Shown here: positions 28,901-34,871 of the stretch, in pieces
Layout: each line of letters starts with the position of its first letter
Position numbering within the stretch: position 1 is the stretch's first letter
Source: Sphingobacteriia bacterium
Lineage (GTDB): Bacteria > Bacteroidota > Bacteroidia > Bacteroidales > 4484-276
Direction of reading: 5' to 3'
Length of the DNA stretch: 34,871 nt
NCBI GenBank assembly: GCA_009930115.1
Contig: RZYY01000017.1
Coordinates: 1 to 34,871, forward strand
The notes under the pieces: model-generated
What the model was told of the DNA's origin: nothing
The model's input: only the letters and a program-made list of their open reading frames with translations
Database searches by the model: none
Made by a program: the position numbers and the translations under genes

Positions 28901-29510
28901 CATACCTGAAAAAATTCCCTGTCTGAGATACAAGCATAAGGCAATTGATACTGTCTTCAAAGAAAGAAAAGGAACGGGAATAACTGGATGGAAGATTTTG
29001 CATTCCAAGATAATAACTGGTGAATTGATTGTTACTATACCTGTGAACGCTGGTATTGTCAGAAAACCAGAGATTTTTTTCCTTGTCTTCGAAAAATGTT
29101 TTTGGATACCAGATGTCACCTTCGCTCTGTCTGATTGATCCTTTGGCTATTTCGTGCACTACAACATTGTCAGCGGAAGAGTTGATTTTGCCAAATCCCA
29201 TGTCGTAGGTCAAATACAATTGTCCGTCGCTGTGGAAGTGCAGACCTTTAATGTAGTTTGAACTGAGGAGGTGTGAATAGTCGCTGAATTCTATGCCATT
29301 GTATCTGATTAAACCATAATCGGTTCCCAGCCATAAGAATCCCTGTTCATCAGCTGCCACAACTTTTACCATTTCGTTCGGCAGACCTTTATCCTGATTG
29401 TAGCGAATGATCTCATAATCCTGTGATTTTGCAATAGTACAGGTCAACAGGGCTGAAAGTATGAACAGTATTCTTGTCATACGAAAAAATGATATGGTAG
29501 TGCCGTTCAA
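25911..29510 (-). CDS. Hybrid two-component system protein: periplasmic Reg_prop/Y_Y_Y sensor, TM, HisKA, HATPase_c, receiver domain
   Basis: 1199 aa; FLWLGTDYGLIRYNGIEF blades, WYQNPWIWIFFFIILTGMVLIII TM segment, MSHEIRTPMHGVIGM, GLGLSITRKLLEIMGS, receiver LLLVEDNPINIRVASQLL...LILMDLHLPEIDGFEATKRI...ITKPF. No DNA-binding domain at the C-terminus. Confidence 0.94.
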   Translation of the reverse strand: MNGTTISFFRMTRILFILSALLTCTIAKSQDYEIIRYNQDKGLPNEMVKVVAADEQGFLWLGTDYGLIRYNGIEFSDYSHLLSSNYIKGLHFHSDGQLYLTYDMGFGKINSSADNVVVHEIAKGSIRQSEGDIWYPKTFFEDKEKNLWFSDNTSVHRYSNNQFTSYYLGMQNLPSSYSRSFSFFEDSINCLMLVSQTGNFFRYDSKLDTIIPLEANFELSNVSAASCLSDNRALIGSNEGLSEITFNLKENTIFYSGIINENIDASSIFRVNENKFLIGTWSNGLWELIIDSGQIHLFPIKEYSVNSGINQIIRHKNGYLMATDNGVVLLKEKFFKALQHPLAGKFIHHLSYSPEKNQVLFSTGTDLIGMDIYSSSFTTLYSADNRIILGAVIRGDDLYISDNHGLVQKISNGNVVRTFNLSSNESSAHYLTKDDDGNIWVCNNKSDGIIKIDKNDRVQYYNEKHGLVSFVNVVAISPDNQLYMGSGDSMSYLYRFSPKNQWFENLSKPLPFELNLNIIVNDLKFDSKGQIWMASNHGLLKMTDDSLERIDLDLLTNEDIKALAIDSRDNIWFALSDGICKFNGKELFTFNHQDGLPSKTISYRCLAILPDDRLFAGTLAGAGQMLKYTKPLSTTTPILLSVNNKGQPFKDKHLKRFDNLSYIGFNFISTEFPTESITYRIVLKGKSQPETYFSRKSEFFVGNLPAGDYQLEFSARQRGNFTWSQPLIFPFKIFRVWYQNPWIWIFFFIILTGMVLIIINWKSRRLAAEKKKLNHLVKERTFELETKTKEIQAKNIQLVQAKEEAERSSKAKAEFLSVMSHEIRTPMHGVIGMIDLLLLGNPSTEQTEQLNILRFSANNLLMLLNDILDFNKIESGRIELESVEFNLKETVKNLKYGFETQAKQKNIQFRLSWDDSIPALVIGDPTRLSQVLINLIGNAIKFTQEGEVVISVKNLSLTPKKVDLLFKIQDSGIGIPEEKFGHIFEVFSQASSDTTRKYGGTGLGLSITRKLLEIMGSTIHVASEVGKGSVFSFEIQFERPQKESTSTISSESKLTNNEFLPASPENDDSSNKSVEFKSLKGIKLLLVEDNPINIRVASQLLKHWNIELDVAEDGRKALELFEPKKYNLILMDLHLPEIDGFEATKRIRKIDPDIPIIALTAAAMIEEKEKVFAVGMNDFITKPFKLQDLYQKITRCIHQ

Positions 29511-29652
29511 AATTTGAACGTCAAAAGTACATTATTTCTTCAGGAAGAACACCCTAAAACAATACCTTTTGTTGCAAACCAGGCTGAGCTAAGAACTTAA
29601 CTGATTTAAACCAAGTGCATACGGGAAACTTAACTTTGGTAATTCTGAAGAT

Positions 29653-31203
29653 TTATCCGCAATGGAAGTATGTTTCGACGAGTTTTAAAATGGCTTCTTT
29701 ATCATCAGCAATGGTTTGCCGCAGTGTTTTATCGTCAAAGGCTTTGAGTTTGGCAATCCAGCAATTGATCAGCCCTTTGGGAAAAACATTGTATTGGGTA
29801 TAATAATCTATTTGCTTTTCAAGACATTCAGCCGATTCCCAGCATGAGGCCGGCAGTTGTTTCAGGTCTTTGACTTTCTCTTTGTGTTCTTCATGAAAAA
29901 TGTTAACATCAACATAGGTTTTTTTTGCGTATTCAAGTCCATTTTTCATTTCCAGTCCTACACGTGCAGCCACCGTCAATCCGGCGAGCAGAAAGTAAAT
30001 GTCTGCCGAGCCGTCGGGACAACGGAATTCGACAGTTTGTTTGTCGTTAAAAGGATGTTCGGATTTTGGCTGTTGCGGGTTAGCATCAAGGTACATATCG
30101 CTGTTACTTGTCCAGCCAAGCGGAACTCTGACCAATACCGAACGATTGCGATCGCCCCAACAAATATTGGTAGGTGCTTCCTGGTGTGGTACCAGCCTGA
30201 AATAGGAAGTTGGATTGGTATTTCCAAATGCTGTAAGCGATGATGCCAGTTCCAGATAGCCGGCGATAGCCTTTTTGGCCGCATCGCTCAGTTTACCGTT
30301 TTCAGTCATTTGGTTTTTGCCATCTTTCATCAGGCGGGTATGGATATGTAACCCGCTTCCAGCTTTACCTGCGGTTATCTTTGGTGCAAAGGTGATGGTA
30401 AAGCCATATTTGTAGGCCAGATTTCTAAGAATCCATTTCGCAATCATTAACTGAGCGGCAGCATCATCCAGCGGGCATGGCCTGAATTCCAGTTCATTCT
30501 GTTCATATTCAAGATTTCCGTGCCTGAAATTTCCGACTTCGCTATGGCCGTATTTCAAAAGACCTCCGGTTTGAGCAATGGCAAGCATTGCTTCACGCCT
30601 GAAATCATCCCACTTGGTGAAAGGTGCTGATTCGTGATAACCTTTCTGATCCACAGCAGGATAAAGCTCCTGCTTACCGCTGATGAGGTAGAATTCCAGT
30701 TCTCCCATTACATGAAATTCATAACCGGTACGCTCTTTCAGTACTTTTTGGGCTTTTTGCAAAATGTATTCCGGTGAGCTTTCGAGGTGATTGCCGTCCT
30801 TGTCATAGTATGAACACAAAATATCCAAAGCAGGAATATCGCTGAACGGATTTACAAAAGCTGTTTTGTAACGAGGGACTACATAAAGATCGCTTGATCC
30901 TGCCTCTATGTGAGAAAATAAACTTGAACCGTCCACACGTTCACCCATTGTTAGGATTTCTTCAAGGTGCTCACGGCTGTTGATAACAAAATTCAGGGTT
31001 TTCAACCGCCCATCCTGACCCGGATACCTGAAATTTACCATCTCAATGTTATGATCCTCAATGTAAAGGATCAGGTCTTCCCTTGTAAACTCCTCAGCCG
31101 GCTTGTTCAGATACTGCACCAGCGGATTGGGATTCATCATCATCTTTTTCTTCATTTCCATTTCGGTTTTAAAATTACTGTAAAAGCCGGCAAACTTAAA
31201 CAT
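29653..31203 (-). CDS. glnA: Glutamine synthetase family protein
   Basis: 516 aa; MGELEFYLI, GHSEVGNFRHGNLEYEQNELEF, KITAGKAGSGLHIHTRL, GNTNPTSYFRLVPHQEAPTNICWGDRNRSVLVRVP, EFRCPDGSADIYFLLA. True start may be an internal Met (MKKKMMMNPNPL...). Confidence 0.88.
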   Translation of the reverse strand: MFKFAGFYSNFKTEMEMKKKMMMNPNPLVQYLNKPAEEFTREDLILYIEDHNIEMVNFRYPGQDGRLKTLNFVINSREHLEEILTMGERVDGSSLFSHIEAGSSDLYVVPRYKTAFVNPFSDIPALDILCSYYDKDGNHLESSPEYILQKAQKVLKERTGYEFHVMGELEFYLISGKQELYPAVDQKGYHESAPFTKWDDFRREAMLAIAQTGGLLKYGHSEVGNFRHGNLEYEQNELEFRPCPLDDAAAQLMIAKWILRNLAYKYGFTITFAPKITAGKAGSGLHIHTRLMKDGKNQMTENGKLSDAAKKAIAGYLELASSLTAFGNTNPTSYFRLVPHQEAPTNICWGDRNRSVLVRVPLGWTSNSDMYLDANPQQPKSEHPFNDKQTVEFRCPDGSADIYFLLAGLTVAARVGLEMKNGLEYAKKTYVDVNIFHEEHKEKVKDLKQLPASCWESAECLEKQIDYYTQYNVFPKGLINCWIAKLKAFDDKTLRQTIADDKEAILKLVETYFHCG

Positions 31204-31395
31204 TCTTTGCCGAAAAAAGGGTGATCATGTTGACGAAATCACAGGTGAAATAAAATGTTTGAAAATTTCAGGACTTTATACAGACGAACTATTGGCTTAA
31301 CCCCATAATAATAGAACTGATTTTTATTGTTATTTGCATAGTCAGGTTTTATCTGGTATTAAAAAACAAAAACAAACGTCGGGTCATTATCTAAA

Positions 31396-31511
31396 ATCAT
31401 AAAACCAACCATTCTGTTGAGATTAGTCTCTCTGAAGCTGCAAAAGGAATTTATTATTTGAAAGTACTTTCAGCGGAGGACATCCACATTGAAAAACTCA
31501 TTGTAAGATAG
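31396..31511 (+). pseudogene. Relic of a T9SS C-terminal sorting domain
   Basis: Open frame after an in-frame TAA reads ...NHSVEISLSEAAKGIYYLKVLSAEDIHIEKLIVR*, the typical tail of a T9SS type A CTD, with no start codon or upstream coding body. Confidence 0.6.
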
Positions 31512-31535
31512 CTTTGTTTAATGCAGTGGTTTATC

Positions 31536-31564
31536 AAAGCGCCTCAAATTTGAGGCGCTTTTTT
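31536..31564. terminator. Strong rho-independent (potentially bidirectional) terminator
   Basis: Perfect 26-nt palindrome AAAGCGCCTCAAATTTGAGGCGCTTT followed by further T residues. Confidence 0.85.
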
Positions 31565-31637
31565 CTTAAAATCTGGATAAATTAAGTAGTTTTGCCCGCT
31601 AGTTAAAAAGAAAGAGTTATATTTTAAAATTGTAGAA

Positions 31638-33263
31638 ATGCAAAAACTGTTATTACTGGGAGATGAGGCTATAGCACAGGCGGCTATTGATGCCGGAATA
31701 TCGGGGATATTTTCTTATCCGGGTACACCTTCAACAGAAATCACGGAATATGTGATGGCTTCGAAGCAGGCTGCTGCCAAAGGAATTAAAGCTTCGTGGG
31801 CAGCAAACGAAAAAACGGCTGTTGAAACTGCACTCGGCGTTTCTTATGCAGGCAAACGTGCAATGAGTTGCATGAAACACGTGGGATTGAATGTAGCTGC
31901 TGATGCTTTTGTCAATTCTGCCATTACAGGTGCCAACGGGGGTTTTGTGATTGTAGCTGCTGATGATCCTTCGATGCACTCTTCCCAAAACGAACAGGAC
32001 TCACGGTTTTATGGCAAATTTGCCATGATACCCGTTCTGGAACCGAGTAATCAGCAAGAAGCCTATGATATGGTTCATTACGGATTCGATATCTCTGAGA
32101 AATATCAGATTCCTGTTTTGCTGAGAATTACTACACGCCTGGCACATTCACGTGCCGCAGTGGTGCGCAAACCCGAACGGCCACAAAACGAGCTTCGTTT
32201 GCCTTCCGATCTGAAGCAGTTCATATTACTGCCGGTGATTGCACGCCGTCGCTACAAAGGCTTGTTAGCCAATCAGGTATTGTTTGAGCAGGAGGCTGAA
32301 ACAGCTGGTTTCAACAGGTATTTTGACGGTCATGACAAATCTTTGGGGATCATCACCAGCGGAATTGCTTACAATTATCTTATGGAAAATTTCACCGGCC
32401 GCAACATTCCTTACCCGGTATTAAAAATTTCACAATACCCTGTTCCTGTGAATATGATAACCAAAATGGAGCAGGAGTGTAAGCGTATTCTTGTTATCGA
32501 AGAAGGTGCCCCGGTGATTGAAGAATCATTACGCGGATTACTTTCTAAATCGCTGAATGTAAATGGTCGTCTTGATGGAACAATTCCCCGTGATGGTGAA
32601 TTAAATCCGAATATTGTTGCCGTGGCTCTGGGAATGGAGGATCATCGCGGAATGGATGTGCCCGGGCTTGTGGTAGGTCGCCCTCCTTCAATGTGTGTTG
32701 GTTGCTCACATATTGATATGTATAATGCTTTGAACGCTGCATTAAGCGATTTTACCAAAGGCAGGGTTTTTTCGGATATTGGTTGCTATACTCTTGGAGC
32801 ACTTGCACCTTTCAATGCAATCAACTCATGTGTGGACATGGGAGCTTCGATCACCATGGCAAAAGGTGCCGCTGATGCCGGTTTGGTACCTGCTGTTGCG
32901 GTTATCGGTGATTCCACTTTTACTCACTCCGGCATTACAGGCTTACTTGATGCTGTTAATAGCAATTCACCAATTACCGTTCTCATTGCCGATAATTCGA
33001 CAACAGGCATGACCGGAGGTCAAAAATCTGCGGCTACCGGAAAAATAGAAGATATCTGCCGGGGAGTTGGCGTTCCTGAAGAACATATCAGGGTGATAAA
33101 ACCTCTGCGCAAAAATCATGAAGAAAATGTAAAAGTCATTCTGGAGGAATTAACCTATAACGGTGTTTCAGTGGTCATACCCCGAAGGGAATGTATTCAA
33201 ACCTTAAACAAAAGGATGCGTGCAAAGGCAGCTGAAAAAGCAAAAGCCAAGGAATCAGAATAA
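31638..33263 (+). CDS. iorA: Indolepyruvate:ferredoxin oxidoreductase alpha subunit (form lacking the C-terminal ferredoxin domain)
   Basis: 541 aa; GIFSYPGTPSTEITEY, ANEKTAVETALGVSYAGKRAMSCMKHVGLNVAADAF, DDPSMHSSQNEQDSR, PPSMCVGCSHIDMYNAL, ADNSTTGMTGGQ. Confidence 0.92.
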   Translation: MQKLLLLGDEAIAQAAIDAGISGIFSYPGTPSTEITEYVMASKQAAAKGIKASWAANEKTAVETALGVSYAGKRAMSCMKHVGLNVAADAFVNSAITGANGGFVIVAADDPSMHSSQNEQDSRFYGKFAMIPVLEPSNQQEAYDMVHYGFDISEKYQIPVLLRITTRLAHSRAAVVRKPERPQNELRLPSDLKQFILLPVIARRRYKGLLANQVLFEQEAETAGFNRYFDGHDKSLGIITSGIAYNYLMENFTGRNIPYPVLKISQYPVPVNMITKMEQECKRILVIEEGAPVIEESLRGLLSKSLNVNGRLDGTIPRDGELNPNIVAVALGMEDHRGMDVPGLVVGRPPSMCVGCSHIDMYNALNAALSDFTKGRVFSDIGCYTLGALAPFNAINSCVDMGASITMAKGAADAGLVPAVAVIGDSTFTHSGITGLLDAVNSNSPITVLIADNSTTGMTGGQKSAATGKIEDICRGVGVPEEHIRVIKPLRKNHEENVKVILEELTYNGVSVVIPRRECIQTLNKRMRAKAAEKAKAKESE

Positions 33264-33286
33264 TAATTTTAAAAAGTTATCCAACA

Positions 33287-33880
33287 ATGAAAATTGATAT
33301 CATTTTAGCCGGTGTCGGCGGACAGGGAATATTATCCATCGCAGCGACCATAGGACTGGCTGCTATTGAAGCCGGATTGTACCTGAAGCAGTCTGAAGTG
33401 CATGGTATGAGCCAGCGTGGTGGGGACGTACAATCAAATCTGCGTCTTTCGGACAAAGAAATTTATTCTGATTTGATTCCTTATGGTCAGGCTGACATGA
33501 TTATTTCGGTTGAACCGATGGAATCACTGCGATATCTTCCAATGCTGGGGCCAGAGGGATGGCTGATTACCAATACCACCACTTACGTGAACATTCCCAA
33601 TTATCCAAACCAGGATACGCTGATGGCTGAAATCGCAAAACTTCCCCGCCACATTGCCCTTGACGCTGATACAATTGCAAAGCAGTCAGCTTCTGCTAAA
33701 TCGGCCAACATGGTAGTGCTTGGTGCTGCTTCTCCCTTCATCAATATTGACTACACTATTCTTGAAAATGCCATTCACCAGTTGTTTGGCCGAAAAGGTG
33801 AAGAAGTTATAAACCAGAACCTTGCTGCTATGAAGGCTGGAAGATCATATACGCAGAACATACTTAAAAATGATAAGTAG
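33287..33880 (+). CDS. iorB: Indolepyruvate:ferredoxin oxidoreductase beta subunit
   Basis: 197 aa; ILAGVGGQGILSIAATIG, KQSEVHGMSQRGGDVQSNLRLS; directly downstream of iorA (23 nt). Confidence 0.93.
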   Translation: MKIDIILAGVGGQGILSIAATIGLAAIEAGLYLKQSEVHGMSQRGGDVQSNLRLSDKEIYSDLIPYGQADMIISVEPMESLRYLPMLGPEGWLITNTTTYVNIPNYPNQDTLMAEIAKLPRHIALDADTIAKQSASAKSANMVVLGAASPFINIDYTILENAIHQLFGRKGEEVINQNLAAMKAGRSYTQNILKNDK

Positions 33881-34011
33881 AGATTTCAGGGCAATCGGCA
33901 GAGATTACCATTAAAGTTCTGATTGAAGGTCTCAATGTCAGGTTTATCTGCTATAAGAAGAAAATTTGGTTTCTGTGTCAGAAAGTGAAGTAATCAGCGT
34001 TTTGAGAAATT

Positions 34012-34871
34012 ATGCAGAAAAAGAAATTACTTGTTGTTGTAATTGTAATTGCTGTTGCAGCAATGACTGTACTTGCAGGGTATTTAGTGTTCTTCCACGG
34101 AAAGCAAACAGGCGGCAATCGGGATGAAGCTGAAGCTGATAATTACGAACCCCGCCTGATGTACGGATTCAATGTAGATTCACTTACCATAGTGAGTGAA
34201 ACAATCAAACGAAATGAATTTCTGGCAAATATTCTACAAAGCTACAATGTTGATTACGCTACCATAGATCGAATTGTTCGTGAAACCAAAGATGTTTTCG
34301 ATGTCAGAAAAATGAGGCAGGGCAATCCTTATTCAGTTATTCTGACCAATGACTCTGTCCCGGAGGCAAAATATTTTGTTTACGAAATTTCTTATATTGA
34401 TTATGTAGTTTACAGCCTCAGGGAGCCGGTGCGTGCCTGGCGCGGTCACAAAGAGGTTGAAAAACGCGTTGATACAGCCTCCGGAATCATTTCCTCCTCT
34501 TTGTGGAATGCAATGGTTGCCGGTAATACTGATCCAAACCTGGCTATTACCCTTTCGGATATTTATGCATGGACCATCGATTTTTTTGGAATACAAAAAG
34601 GTGATTCATACAAAGTTATTTACGAAAATATATACGTTGAAGGTGAACGGATCGGAATAGGTAAAGTACTTGCAGCAAATTTCAACCATTACGGCAAAGA
34701 CCAGGTTGCAATTTATTTTGTTCAGGACAGTACCGGTGGATATTTTGATGAAGATGGGAAAAGTTTGCGTCGTGCTTTTCTTAAAGCGCCGCTCAACTAC
34801 CGGAGGATCAGTTCAAGATTTTCAAACAGCCGGTTGCATCCCGTACTCAAGATCAGAAGGCCGCATCATGG
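34012..34871 (+). CDS. M23 family peptidase-like protein, 5' partial (runs off right edge)
   Basis: Hand translation MQKKKLLVVVIVIAVAAMTVLAGYLVFFHGKQTGG...YVVYSLREPVRAWRGHKEVEKRVDTASGIISSSLWNAM...LKAPLNYRRISSRFSNSRLHPVLKIRRPHHG: N-terminal TM, OapA-like region, and start of the M23 catalytic domain. Confidence 0.85.
   Translation, partial: MQKKKLLVVVIVIAVAAMTVLAGYLVFFHGKQTGGNRDEAEADNYEPRLMYGFNVDSLTIVSETIKRNEFLANILQSYNVDYATIDRIVRETKDVFDVRKMRQGNPYSVILTNDSVPEAKYFVYEISYIDYVVYSLREPVRAWRGHKEVEKRVDTASGIISSSLWNAMVAGNTDPNLAITLSDIYAWTIDFFGIQKGDSYKVIYENIYVEGERIGIGKVLAANFNHYGKDQVAIYFVQDSTGGYFDEDGKSLRRAFLKAPLNYRRISSRFSNSRLHPVLKIRRPHH

Noticed and set aside
29857-30284. ORFs 29857..30243 (+) and 29976..30284 (-) within the glutamine synthetase region
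   Set aside because: Both overlap the conserved glutamine synthetase coding frame and lack family features.
34333-34660. ORFs 34333..34596 (-) and 34433..34660 (+)
   Set aside because: They overlap the open M23-type peptidase frame starting at 34012, which carries recognisable motifs.
1-34871. CRISPR arrays, tRNA/rRNA genes, integrases or transposases
   Set aside because: Looked for by eye on both strands; no regular direct-repeat array, no recognisable RNA gene and no mobile-element protein was found.

Overview
Window from a Bacteroidota (Bacteroidales-like) genome or metagenomic contig. Most genes are on the minus strand. No rRNA, tRNA, CRISPR array or transposase gene was recognised. From left to right: an ORF open at the left edge (minus, 1..1615) that reads in frame from an S46-family dipeptidyl-peptidase N-terminus into the C-terminal part of NqrB; manC; a SprT-like metalloprotease; a small lipoprotein candidate; recO; a PorZ-like T9SS beta-propeller protein; a fused ResB/CcsA cytochrome c biogenesis protein; a degenerate-thioredoxin/glutaredoxin fusion; a stand-alone GroES-like gene; ispG; four consecutive minus-strand T9SS cargo genes (one of unknown function, one Asp-box propeller/GEVED protein, two M14 carboxypeptidases); a propeller-type hybrid histidine kinase; a glutamine synthetase; a relic of a T9SS sorting domain followed by a strong terminator; iorA/iorB; and the 5' part of an M23-type peptidase gene running off the right edge. 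The strongest anomaly is the in-frame S46/NqrB chimera. It is probably an assembly junction or microhomology-mediated rearrangement rather than a new enzyme, but read-level data are needed to decide. The most interesting biological unit is the block of four T9SS cargo genes beside a one-protein hybrid sensor kinase.
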